From assembly GCA_023415495.1 (NCBI GenBank), contig JAEZKK010000018.1, forward strand, positions 181,152 through 245,151: DNA of 64,000 bases, read 5' to 3'. The DNA is from Bacteroidota bacterium. GTDB lineage: Bacteria > Bacteroidota > Bacteroidia > Bacteroidales > P3. The notes under the pieces were generated by a model. The model searched no databases. It saw only the letters and a program-made list of their open reading frames with translations, and had not been told where the DNA came from. Below are positions 8,801-16,581 of this stretch, one piece after another. The stretch's first letter is position 1. Every line of letters starts with the position of its first letter. Both the position numbers and the translations under genes were made by a program.

Positions 8801-9262
8801 TGATGAAATATTGGTATTATAAAAACAACTACTACTTATTTGTGAAATTGAATCAGGCAATACTATTGATTGAAGACTTGTGCAGAAGTAAAAAGCATAT
8901 TCATCTATATGTTTTAACGAATTAGGTAGAGTTATTGATGATAATGAAGAACAGTTAGAAAAAGCATATGATCCAATATTTAATATTGAATTAGGAATTG
9001 TAATAGAACTTAGATTTGTACAATTTTGAAAAGCGTAATCTTCAATAGAAGAAACAGAATATACATTATTATTATATGTTACTGTTGATGGAATTGTTAT
9101 AGAGCCCGAGTAATTATTAGGATTATTGGTTACTCCAACGCTCGAGCCAGAAGTAAAATTATAGTGAATAAGTTTGCCCTGACTATTCAAAATTGCAAAA
9201 TCAGAAGCCAATAAATTAAGGCTTAGACAAACCAAACTAAAAAATAAGTATATATTTTTCAT
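5828..9262 (-). CDS. Giant T9SS-secreted surface protein with BspA-type leucine-rich repeats
   Basis: 1144 residues. After a signal peptide, roughly residues 45-345 are BspA-like LRRs of about 23 residues (units like FSNCSSLSSITLPNSL). From about 370 to 905 there are ten repeats of about 55 residues, each with a cysteine in a C-x-G segment, a GFN..TGVY centre and GCDSI..LNL. A fibronectin-III-like stretch follows. The C-terminal 75 residues (LYPNPSN, then LEKGIYYINI) form a type A T9SS sorting domain that directs export and surface anchoring. Related LRR proteins bind host or matrix proteins; an adhesin role is inferred. It appears monocistronic. Confidence 0.9.
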   Translation of the reverse strand: MKNIYLFFSLVCLSLNLLASDFAILNSQGKLIHYNFTSGSSVGVTNNPNNYSGSITIPSTVTYNNNVYSVSSIEDYAFQNCTNLSSITIPNSILNIGSYAFSNCSSLSSITLPNSLKHIDEYAFYFCTSLQSIVLPDSISQISSSCFYNTNISSINIPDNVKSIGNQAFGFCANLRKANLSNVINIDDYAFYYCTTIDSIIFPNTLKRIGYNAFHHCDSIKSVILPNSLTELAESSFSYCHSLEYLSLPSSLTKIKPNTFNYCNNIKYLNIPIGVTEIGENAFSNCFSLDSIFIPSTVQILGNSCFNNCGQLISLTNLALTPQTINSTTFTGVNPNAILKVPCGYDSIYQASPYWSSFTNIIDNQVVSKNINAIICNNQTYNLNGFNQNQSGIYSLNYTSQNSCDSVVNLFLNVKIPDTTIIEAKICYGYSFNDYGFNENSTGVYYNILQSSLGCDSVLQLNLEILMPDTLIINESVCPGYYFNGNGFYTSTPGTYVQNLFNSNGCDSIIILNLSNYSIDTTIINDFNCYGELYDKFGFNEYWTGTYIQHTTTSHGCDSVVILNLTTGDYQYQYYNESICQGQTFNQHGFNCDTTGVYRLELQSVNGCDSIIELNLTVNPYYKYEITDTVCQGYLIVGHATVDTSGIYIITQPNYYGCMDTTIYNLTVIETLDTNYIDINLCPGEYYTVNGLNYYPPGIYTINLQSVFGCDSIVVVNLIQNYNSNQYYNETICQGETFTQYGFNCDTSGVYTQELQTINGCDSIISLTLNVIPNNSTIIFDTICQGEDYFFYGINVSDSSGVYQYLAQTSNGCYDTMTLNLLVKENSFFNIDTISCSGIRINDIDYNSTGVYQQTLVNSIGCDSIININLTIPTVDTPEICMVTVNENNNNVIIWDKEEEVIEYQIYKEGTQLGQFEYITSIPYSEPSVWEDTSSNALTRSYRYKIAAKDTCEHNTEQSSSHKTLHLTINQGLNNTWNLIWTPYEGINYNTYNIYKGRVNHFDSLFLLTTIPSSSTSYTDFNTDSGDVYYQIEILIQNPCNITKSLNSIRSNIASNKLIGLEQIELSEEINLYPNPSNLKTTLDLGEGNIYGDIIIHNSIGMEVKRLKYNNKALEINIKDLEKGIYYINIRTKKLNITKKLIVI

Positions 9263-9354
9263 AACCTATGTGTTTTTTAAATTAAAGAGCAAAATGGATA
9301 TATTAATATCCTCATCAAGTAACAAATTAGAAATCCAAAAGTTTTATTGGTGTA

Positions 9355-10659
9355 TTATATTTCAGTTTCAAAGTTAATTAATTCGAAATTATGAGTTTTA
9401 GGATTTATATATGAAAGGGTTTCATAGGTAATTTGATTGATTAAACTCTTATCAAACTTCCTTGAAATTCTAATATAATTATCAGTAAATCCATACATCA
9501 TCCCTTTGTCATTATCTTCTTCCCAAAGCACACTTGCTTTGTAACCAATGTTTTGAATGTAAAATTCCTTTTTCTTTTTATTGGAAATATCCTGCATAAT
9601 CAAGCTTCTCTTTTTGCGAATATTCATAGGAACTTTGCCTTCAAAATTTATTGCTAATGAGTTTGGTCTTTCGGAATATGTAAACACATGTAGAGCGGAT
9701 AGGGGTAGGGATTCGATAAAGGCAATTGTTTCATTAAATTCTTCTTCGCTCTCTCCAGGGAAACCAAGAATTATATCAGCTGCAATAAAAGCCGAAGGCA
9801 TAATTTTCTTTATATATCTTACTCTGTCCTCAAACAATTCTCTGTTATACTTCCTTTTCATTCTCTCAAGCAAGAAATTTGTTCCCCCTTGCAAAGGAAT
9901 ATGAAAATGAGGTAAGAAACTTCTTGAAGTGCTTACAAAATCAATAATTTCATTAGTAATTAGATTTGGTTCAATACTTGAAATTCTATATCTCTCAATA
10001 TGTTCAACCTTATCTAATTCTTTAATAAGAGAAAAGAAATCCTCGCCTTGGTGTTTTCCAAAATCTCCAATATTTACTCCAGTCAACACAACTTCTTTCT
10101 TGCCTTCCTTCTCTAATTCATAGGCTTTTTTAATTGTGTTTTCAATGGTATCGCTTCTGCTTCTTCCTCTTGCAAAAGGAATGGCACAATAGGAACAGAA
10201 ATAGTCGCATCCGTCTTGTATTTTCAAGAAACTCCTTGTCCTGTCTTCAAAAGAGTAGGAGGGAACGAATTCTTTTACATTATCAATTGGTACAACCTCT
10301 TTGAAATGCTCATCAAATTTCTCTTTGCTTTCGATATATTCGAATAATTTATGCTTATCAGCATTTCCCAAAATTATATCTACTCCTTCAATCTCTGCAA
10401 TTTCTTTTGGATTAAGCTGAGCAAAACAACCAATCACTGCAATTATAGCATTAGGATTTATATGGTTTGCCACACGAATTGCATTCCTACATTTTTTTTC
10501 AGCCACTTGAGTAACTGTACAGGTATTAATAACATATACATCTGCAAATTCTTTTGAGGAAACTTGTTCGTAGTTGTTTTGAGTAAATCTTCTTGCCAAA
10601 TCAGAGCTTTCAGCAAAATTGAGCTTACATCCTAAAGTATGAAAAGCAACTTTCTTCAT
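9355..10659 (-). CDS. mtaB: tRNA (N6-threonylcarbamoyladenosine(37)-C2)-methylthiotransferase MtaB
   Basis: A radical SAM methylthiotransferase that converts t6A37 to ms2t6A37 in tRNAs. The UPF0004 domain starts FHTLGCKLNF (C11) and has two more cluster cysteines (NTCTV, GCFAQ). The radical SAM motif is CDYFCSYC, then a TRAM-like C-terminus. I start at the ATG at 10659: an in-frame ATG at 10737 would add 26 basic residues and run into the upstream DUF2059 gene, and the family begins directly at KKVAFHTLGCK. Confidence 0.93.
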   Translation of the reverse strand: MKKVAFHTLGCKLNFAESSDLARRFTQNNYEQVSSKEFADVYVINTCTVTQVAEKKCRNAIRVANHINPNAIIAVIGCFAQLNPKEIAEIEGVDIILGNADKHKLFEYIESKEKFDEHFKEVVPIDNVKEFVPSYSFEDRTRSFLKIQDGCDYFCSYCAIPFARGRSRSDTIENTIKKAYELEKEGKKEVVLTGVNIGDFGKHQGEDFFSLIKELDKVEHIERYRISSIEPNLITNEIIDFVSTSRSFLPHFHIPLQGGTNFLLERMKRKYNRELFEDRVRYIKKIMPSAFIAADIILGFPGESEEEFNETIAFIESLPLSALHVFTYSERPNSLAINFEGKVPMNIRKKRSLIMQDISNKKKKEFYIQNIGYKASVLWEEDNDKGMMYGFTDNYIRISRKFDKSLINQITYETLSYINPKTHNFELINFETEI

Positions 10660-10676
10660 TAATAGATTATTGATAT

Positions 10677-11126
10677 TTATTCTTCGTTTGTCTTTTGAAT
10701 TGTTTCCATCAGTTTTTCTGATAATTTCATTCCCCATTCTTGAGAAATAGACATTACATCTTTAGTAATTGAAGTATTACTTTTAGAAAACTTTTGTCCA
10801 ATTGGTGTTTGATAAAATTTTATCATTTCTTCCAAATCACTTTTGGTAAGATATTTTTGAAATATTGGAATAACCATTTCAATATATTCATTCATTGACT
10901 CCTCTATTATATCTTTATATATTTTACCCCATTCTTTTTCATCAAGGTTTGGAAGTTGTGTTTTTAACAATTCCATCATTTGATCTAATGCAGTACTTAC
11001 AGTTGCATTACTACCACTAATTTCAAAGTATTTTTTTAAAGTTTCTGAATATTCTTTATCTGTTTGGCAAAAAGCAGTTGTACTAACTATTAGTAATAAT
11101 GCTAAGGTTGAAATAATTTTTTTCAT
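10677..11126 (-). CDS. DUF2059-type exported protein
   Basis: 149 residues with a signal peptide (cleavage near AFCQ). The helical body carries the DUF2059 pattern: a helix with YIEMVIPIFQKYLT, then the signature MIKFYQTPIGQKF. Family members are periplasmic or secreted proteins of unknown function. It lies between ligA (9 nt away) and mtaB, all on the minus strand, so it is probably co-transcribed with them. Confidence 0.88.
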   Translation of the reverse strand: MKKIISTLALLLIVSTTAFCQTDKEYSETLKKYFEISGSNATVSTALDQMMELLKTQLPNLDEKEWGKIYKDIIEESMNEYIEMVIPIFQKYLTKSDLEEMIKFYQTPIGQKFSKSNTSITKDVMSISQEWGMKLSEKLMETIQKTNEE

Positions 11127-11135
11127 AGTGTTTTT

Positions 11136-13190
11136 TTATTTATTTATCATTAAATTAAACTCTTGTTCGGATATTATTTTCACTCCTAATTTCTCTGCTT
11201 TACGTTTTTTCTCTGGTCCCATTTTATCTCCTGCAACCAAATAATCAACCTTTGCACTTACTGCACTTAAAACCTTTCCTGAATTGTCTTCAATAGTTTT
11301 CTTTAGGGCTTCTCTGCTATAACCTTCAAAGGTTCCACTTACAACGAAGCTTAATCCTTCAAGACTATTGCTAAGGAAAGTTTCTTCAATTTCAAATTTC
11401 AATCCTTTGGATTTTAGTTTTTGGATAAGAGATAGGTTTTCTTGGTTTGAGAAATAATCAATTATGCTTTGTGCTATCTTATCTCCAATCTCATCAACTT
11501 GAGTTAGTTCTAAAAAGTTCGCATTAATCAGACCATCTATATTCTTATAATGTTTAGCAAGTTTCTTTGCAACCACTTCTCCAACATAACGAATGCCTAA
11601 TCCATAAAGCACTCTCTCAAAAGGAATATTCTTTGAATCCTCAATTGCCTGAATCAGGTTTGTGGCTCCTTTTTCTTGAATTGTGGTTTTCTTGTTTTCA
11701 TCCATGCTCCCAATCCCTATAAGGCCTTCTTCTTTTAAGGAATAAATATCAGCAAAATCGTCAATAAGTTTATGGTCAAGTAAGTATTTTATTCTTTCTC
11801 CTCCAAGGGTATCAATATTCATTGCTTTCTTACTTGCAAAATGTTCAAAGCGACCTAATATCTGAACAGGGCAGTGGTTATAGTTTGGACAATAATGTCC
11901 AGCTTCGGTGTCTTCTCTTATTAAAGGGGTATTACACTCAGGACAGTTAGTAATATATTCTATTTTCTTAGCTCCAAGCTCTCTTTTTTCAAGATTTACT
12001 CCAATTATCTTTGGAATAATCTCTCCTCCTTTTTCTACATATAAATAATCATTTGTATGAATATCGAGCTTCTCAATTATATCTGCATTATGCAAAGAGG
12101 CTCTCTTAACAATTGTTCCTCCAAGCAAAACAGGTTCAAAATTAGCAACAGGAGTAATTACGCCCGTTCTTCCAACTTGATATTCAATGCTAAGAAGTTT
12201 TGCTTCCTTTCTTTGAGCTTTAAACTTATAGGCTGTTGCCCAACGAGGGCTTTTGGCAGTAGAGCCAAGCCTATCCCAAAGAAGAGTATTATTTAGTTTG
12301 ATAACAATTCCGTCTATATCGAAACCAAGATTAAATCTTTCCTTATCCCAATAGTCAATAAAGTTTTCAATATCTTCCATATTATTGCATATTGCCATAA
12401 AGCTAGGAATATTGAATCCCCAAGACTTTGCTTTTTGAAGCCTTTGGTAATGAGTAAGAGAATTTAATTCAGGGTTATTGTCTGTAAGTAGAAAATAGAG
12501 GAAACAATCCAATTTTCTTTTTGCAGTTTCTTTTGGGTTAAGTAGTTTTATACTTCCAGAGGCTGCATTTCGAGGATTAGCCAAAGGCTCTTCTCCTTGA
12601 GCTATTTTTTGAGCGTTAAACTCCTCAAAGGCTTTATGAGGAAATATTACTTCTCCTCTAATTTCAAATTCTTCAGGATAATCATCTCCAAAAAGTTCCA
12701 TAGGAATAGAGCGAATGGTTTTAATATTATCGGTTATATCATCTCCAAGAAGTCCATTTCCTCGAGTAAGGGCTTGAACAAGTCTTCCTTTTTTATAGTT
12801 CAAACTTATTGCAACTCCATCATATTTTAATTCACAAACCCATTCCAATTCTTCATTTGAACCTAAACCTTCTTCTGCTCTTTTTACAAAATCCTTAATC
12901 TCTTCAATTGAATAGGTGTTGGAAAGAGAGAGCATTTGATATTTATGTTCAACCTGCTTAAAAGCTTTGTTGGTTTCTCCTCCAACTCTTTGGGTGGGGG
13001 AATAAGAAAAGAAAGAGTCATCCATTTCTGGATTCTCTTTCTTATATTCTTTCTCTAAATTTTCAAGTTCTTTTAGTTGAAAGTCAAACTCAGTGTCGGA
13101 AATAGTGGGATTGTCCAACACATAGTAGTTATAGTTATGTTGGTTAATTTCTTTTCTTAGTTCAATTATTTGGTTATAGAGTTGGCTCAT
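11136..13190 (-). CDS. ligA: NAD-dependent DNA ligase LigA
   Basis: Essential replicative and repair ligase. In order: Ia domain (HNYNYYVLD), adenylation domain with the AMP-lysine motif KYDG near residue 122, OB fold, zinc finger (CPEC then CPNYNHC), helix-hairpin-helix repeats, and a C-terminal BRCT domain (LEGLSFVVSGTFEG). The ATG at 13190 (MSQLYNQ) matches the usual family N-terminus; an in-frame ATG at 13208 would add six residues. The start overlaps the end of pdxA by 17 nt, so the two are likely translationally coupled. Confidence 0.96.
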   Translation of the reverse strand: MSQLYNQIIELRKEINQHNYNYYVLDNPTISDTEFDFQLKELENLEKEYKKENPEMDDSFFSYSPTQRVGGETNKAFKQVEHKYQMLSLSNTYSIEEIKDFVKRAEEGLGSNEELEWVCELKYDGVAISLNYKKGRLVQALTRGNGLLGDDITDNIKTIRSIPMELFGDDYPEEFEIRGEVIFPHKAFEEFNAQKIAQGEEPLANPRNAASGSIKLLNPKETAKRKLDCFLYFLLTDNNPELNSLTHYQRLQKAKSWGFNIPSFMAICNNMEDIENFIDYWDKERFNLGFDIDGIVIKLNNTLLWDRLGSTAKSPRWATAYKFKAQRKEAKLLSIEYQVGRTGVITPVANFEPVLLGGTIVKRASLHNADIIEKLDIHTNDYLYVEKGGEIIPKIIGVNLEKRELGAKKIEYITNCPECNTPLIREDTEAGHYCPNYNHCPVQILGRFEHFASKKAMNIDTLGGERIKYLLDHKLIDDFADIYSLKEEGLIGIGSMDENKKTTIQEKGATNLIQAIEDSKNIPFERVLYGLGIRYVGEVVAKKLAKHYKNIDGLINANFLELTQVDEIGDKIAQSIIDYFSNQENLSLIQKLKSKGLKFEIEETFLSNSLEGLSFVVSGTFEGYSREALKKTIEDNSGKVLSAVSAKVDYLVAGDKMGPEKKRKAEKLGVKIISEQEFNLMINK

Positions 13191-14304
13191 CGTCTTTTTG
13201 AAGCTCATTTGTTATATCTTCATCAACAAAATTATCCTTTTTGGAGATTTTGAGTACATCTGTAGTTAGTTCGTCGTAATCTCTTCTGTTTTTAATAATA
13301 TCGATTGAAAGAAATACTGAGTTTCTAAAGCTTTGAGCATTCGCCTGATTCTTCCCTGCAATATGATAAGCAGTTCCGTGAGCAGGTGATGTTCTAACAT
13401 AAGGCAAACCTGCTGTGAAATTTACTCCTTCTGCAAAACTCATTAACTTGAAAGGAATAAGTCCTTGATCGTGATAAAGAGCCAATACTCCATCGTAATT
13501 GCTAAAATCAGAAGAACCAAAGAAACCATCAGCAGGGAAGGGTCCAAAGGCAAGTATTCCTTCATTAAATGCTTTGTTAATTGCTGGAGCAATAATTTTC
13601 TCATCCTCATCTCCATTTACTCCATGGTCTCCAGCATGTGGATTAAGAGCCATAACTGCAATCTTAGGCATACGAATACCAAAATCTCTTTTTAGAGATA
13701 GATTCATTGTTCTAAGTTTGCGGATAATTAAATCCTCAGTAATAATATTAGGGATATCTCTTAGAGCAAGGTGATTGGTCATAATACCTATCTTTATCCT
13801 GTCGCAAGCCATTATCATAAGCGAATCATCAGCTTTGAATTTTTGAGTTAAATACTCAGTATGTCCTGGGAAATGAAAGGTATCGCTTTGTATATTGCTT
13901 TTATTGATAGGGCAGGTAACAAGAGCGTCGAATTTGTCCTGAATTATATCGTCGCTTGCTAAGTCCAAACTTAGTGCGGCTAATTTTCCTCCAGTTTCAG
14001 TTGCTTGACCTACATCTATCTTAACTTCGTCGTGGATAATATTTAAAACATTTAGTTTTCCTTCCTCTGCCTGCTCGGGTGTTTTGATGTTTACAAAAGG
14101 AAAGTCTCCAAGGTTAAGCATTTTCTTGTAATAGGATAGAATTTTTGAAGAGCCATAAAGTATTGGAGTACAGCTTTCCATTAGCCTTGCATCAGTAAAT
14201 GTTTTTAGAAGTATTTCGTAGCTAATTCCATTAAAATCTCCATGAGAAATTCCAATCAAAATTTTATTTTTATCCCTTTTAGGGCTGATAATCTTAGTTT
14301 CCAT
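13174..14304 (-). CDS. pdxA: 4-hydroxythreonine-4-phosphate dehydrogenase PdxA
   Basis: NAD-dependent oxidation of 4-phosphohydroxy-L-threonine in the DXP-dependent pyridoxal phosphate pathway. Visible motifs are GISHGDFNGISYE at the N-terminus, FPGHTEYL, NPHAGDHG and ALYHDQGLIPFK, which supply the metal-binding histidines. The length of 376 residues is slightly above the family norm because of a hydrophilic tail that overlaps ligA. It probably shares a transcript with the downstream ligA, DUF2059 gene and mtaB. Confidence 0.95.
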   Translation of the reverse strand: METKIISPKRDKNKILIGISHGDFNGISYEILLKTFTDARLMESCTPILYGSSKILSYYKKMLNLGDFPFVNIKTPEQAEEGKLNVLNIIHDEVKIDVGQATETGGKLAALSLDLASDDIIQDKFDALVTCPINKSNIQSDTFHFPGHTEYLTQKFKADDSLMIMACDRIKIGIMTNHLALRDIPNIITEDLIIRKLRTMNLSLKRDFGIRMPKIAVMALNPHAGDHGVNGDEDEKIIAPAINKAFNEGILAFGPFPADGFFGSSDFSNYDGVLALYHDQGLIPFKLMSFAEGVNFTAGLPYVRTSPAHGTAYHIAGKNQANAQSFRNSVFLSIDIIKNRRDYDELTTDVLKISKKDNFVDEDITNELQKDDEPTL

Positions 14305-14336
14305 TTTTTTTATTTAATATTTAAAGTCTAATTTTT

Positions 14337-15782
14337 TTATTTTTTTTGAATAAAGTATTTCTCTATAAATCTAATTATTAATCTAACCCCATAGCCTGTA
14401 CTACCTTTTGGAATATATCCCATTTTCTTGTCAAATAGTCCTACTCCTGCAATATCTAAATGAATAAAAGGAATATCTCCAGTGAAATAGGAAAGGAATT
14501 TTCCCGCAGTTATCATTCCTCCAAATCCATCTGTAGAGTTTTTAATATCTGCAATATCGCTCTTTATCATATCTCCATACTCATCCCAAAAAGGAAATTC
14601 AGCTATTCTCTCATAAACATCTTTTCCTGCTTGTTTTAAATCTGCAAGATAATGACCAGCATGGTTTTCAATTGCAGCAATTCCATAAGGTCCAATTGCA
14701 CGGGAAGCAGCTCCAGTAAGAGTAGCAGCATTTATAATCAAAGCTGGATTATATTGTTTGGAATATGCAAGAGCATCAGCTAAAATCATTCTGCCTTCAG
14801 CATCTGTATTTACTATTTCCACATTTGTACCATCGTACATATTTACAATATCTCCCGGAGCAAAGGCATTACCACAAGGACGATTATCGGTAGAAGGGAA
14901 AAGCCCTATAATATGATAAGGAAGATTTAGTCTGGCAATTGCATATATAGCACTTGCCAACATTGCTGCTCCAGCCATATCGCCTTTCATATCGCTCATA
15001 TAATCCCCTGTTTTGATATTCAATCCCCCTGTATCAAAAACAAGTCCTTTCCCAACAAATACCACAGGTTGTGAATTTAAGGCATTATTAGGTTTATACT
15101 CCATAATAGTAAAGGTTGGAGGGTCGATACTTCCTTTGTTAACAGCTAAAATTCCCCCCATCTTCAATTCCTCAATCTTCAACTTATCCAAAACCTCAAC
15201 CTTAATCTCAGTTTCTCTTGACATATCCACAAAGTTTGCAGCCAATTGCTCTGCATTCATCGAAGAATAAGGCTCATTTACCATATCCTTACATTTCTCA
15301 ATAGCCTCGTAAATAATTATTCTCTTTTGTATATCCTCAGAGCTAATATCGTCGTGAATTATAGAGATATGGTCAAATGGATGAATAATTCTCTCAGGGT
15401 CTGTTTTGTAATTATCGAAACAATAGCTTGCAAGAGAAACACCCTCACAAAAACCAAGTATCTCTTCTTTTGAAATACCCCCCATCAGGTTTATTGCTTT
15501 AATATGTTCTTTGTCAAAGAAATCCAAAGCCTTGCTTCCTAATACTCTTAGGTTTTCAATAGTTTCGTAACCGGTTTTCTTAATAGGAAATACAATAACA
15601 ATAAGGTAATTATCCAAATTATTAAATGCAAAGAAATCTCTTTTGTTTTCCTTATATTGATTTCTTATATAACCCTCTTGTTCAGGATTTAAAAGGAAGT
15701 GGCCAAAATTACTATTCTCATCAATTAGGATAAGAGTAGAGTATTCCTTGTTAGGAATTTGAAGTTTATCTATCGTAATCAT
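14337..15782 (-). CDS. M17 leucyl aminopeptidase family protein
   Basis: 481 residues, cytosolic dizinc aminopeptidase. The catalytic domain has VGKGLVFDTGGLNIK (metal-binding lysine and aspartate), KGDMAGAA, and the M17 signature NTDAEGRMILADAL. The N-terminal domain is weakly conserved, as usual. It releases N-terminal amino acids from peptides. It is the first gene of the minus-strand run ending at mtaB, 32 nt before pdxA, with a good promoter immediately upstream. Confidence 0.93.
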   Translation of the reverse strand: MITIDKLQIPNKEYSTLILIDENSNFGHFLLNPEQEGYIRNQYKENKRDFFAFNNLDNYLIVIVFPIKKTGYETIENLRVLGSKALDFFDKEHIKAINLMGGISKEEILGFCEGVSLASYCFDNYKTDPERIIHPFDHISIIHDDISSEDIQKRIIIYEAIEKCKDMVNEPYSSMNAEQLAANFVDMSRETEIKVEVLDKLKIEELKMGGILAVNKGSIDPPTFTIMEYKPNNALNSQPVVFVGKGLVFDTGGLNIKTGDYMSDMKGDMAGAAMLASAIYAIARLNLPYHIIGLFPSTDNRPCGNAFAPGDIVNMYDGTNVEIVNTDAEGRMILADALAYSKQYNPALIINAATLTGAASRAIGPYGIAAIENHAGHYLADLKQAGKDVYERIAEFPFWDEYGDMIKSDIADIKNSTDGFGGMITAGKFLSYFTGDIPFIHLDIAGVGLFDKKMGYIPKGSTGYGVRLIIRFIEKYFIQKK

Positions 15783-15809
15783 ATTTTTATCATTTTGATT
15801 TTAGCACTA

Positions 15810-15842
15810 CAAAGATACTAAAAAACTGGGTAAAACTCCAAA
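15810..15842 (-). promoter_or_regulatory. Promoter of the aminopeptidase-pdxA-ligA run
   Basis: On the minus strand TTTG (15842-15839) and TATCTTTG (15817-15810) are spaced by 21 nt, a near-consensus Bacteroidota promoter 28 nt before the ATG. Confidence 0.75.
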
Positions 15843-15980
15843 AAAATATTATTGGTACATGGAACGCTTGGAACATCCCCCTATAAATAGAACATGAACC
15901 AAGATTTAATAGCTATTAATTTTCCTTCTGATACAGAATTATCAAAAACATATCAAACAAACTCCAAGACCTATAAAAAT

Positions 15981-16075
15981 AGAATCAAATTCCAGTGAAA
16001 TAGAATCAAATTACAGAAAACTAACTCTTGATTCTAAAAAAATGTAATTTGATTCTATTTTCGTAGAATCAAAAG
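15981..16075. repeat. AGAATC/GATTCT array with 7-nt phasing, copy 1
   Basis: AGAATC occurs at 15981, 16002 and 16065 and its complement GATTCT at 16030 and 16051. The steps are 21, 28, 21 and 14 nt. A reverse-complement copy lies at 23711-23800, but with an inner TAGAATCAAATTACA segment inverted. It sits between the divergent aminopeptidase and tex promoters. Confidence 0.85.
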
Positions 16076-16150
16076 CTATTTTTCTTAACACAAAGGTTAA
16101 TTAAGAAGAGGTTAAACCCTCTAAAATACAAGCCAATATCCACCCCCAAA

Positions 16151-16238
16151 AAGGACTTAGTCCTTTACCCCTAAGGACTAAGTCCTCAACCCTAAAGGAC
16201 TAAGTCCTCCGACCCCAAGGACTAAGTCCTTTTTTGCA
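16151..16238. repeat. 22-nt tandem array with core AAGGACTAAGTCCT, four units
   Basis: AAGGACT(T/A)AGTCCT begins at 16151, 16173, 16195 and 16217, exactly 22 nt apart. The core is a near-perfect inverted repeat, and the remaining 8 nt of each unit vary. The rest of this intergenic region (16239-16490) is AT-rich without a recognisable gene. Confidence 0.9.
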
Positions 16239-16492
16239 GTAATTTATAATCGCCCATTTCCGTTATAATTACTAACTTTTCTATCCAGTATTAACCCCAG
16301 TACCCAAAGGACAGCCTCGATTTTTATCAAAGAAAAACACATAAAATAATCAAGCAAAAACAAGATAAATAATAATTAAAAACAAAAAAGGAATTAGTGG
16401 GAAGGTTATTATTGGGGAGTGATAATTGATTAAATTCTTTTATTTTTTTCGGCGTATCTTTTTTATTATGGTTAAGAGCTTCTTATTTTAGG

Positions 16493-16524
16493 TTTAGTGG
16501 TTTTGGGTGTTGTGTTTATCTTTG
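16493..16524 (+). promoter_or_regulatory. Candidate promoter of tex
   Basis: TATCTTTG (16517-16524), followed by C, is an excellent -7 element; the -33 is a weak TTTA at 16493. A second TACATTTG at 16550-16557 is a possible alternative closer to the start codon. Confidence 0.55.
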
Positions 16525-16581
16525 CAAATGGAATTAGAATTTTAATTTGTACATTTGCATAATAAATTATTGTTAGATATT

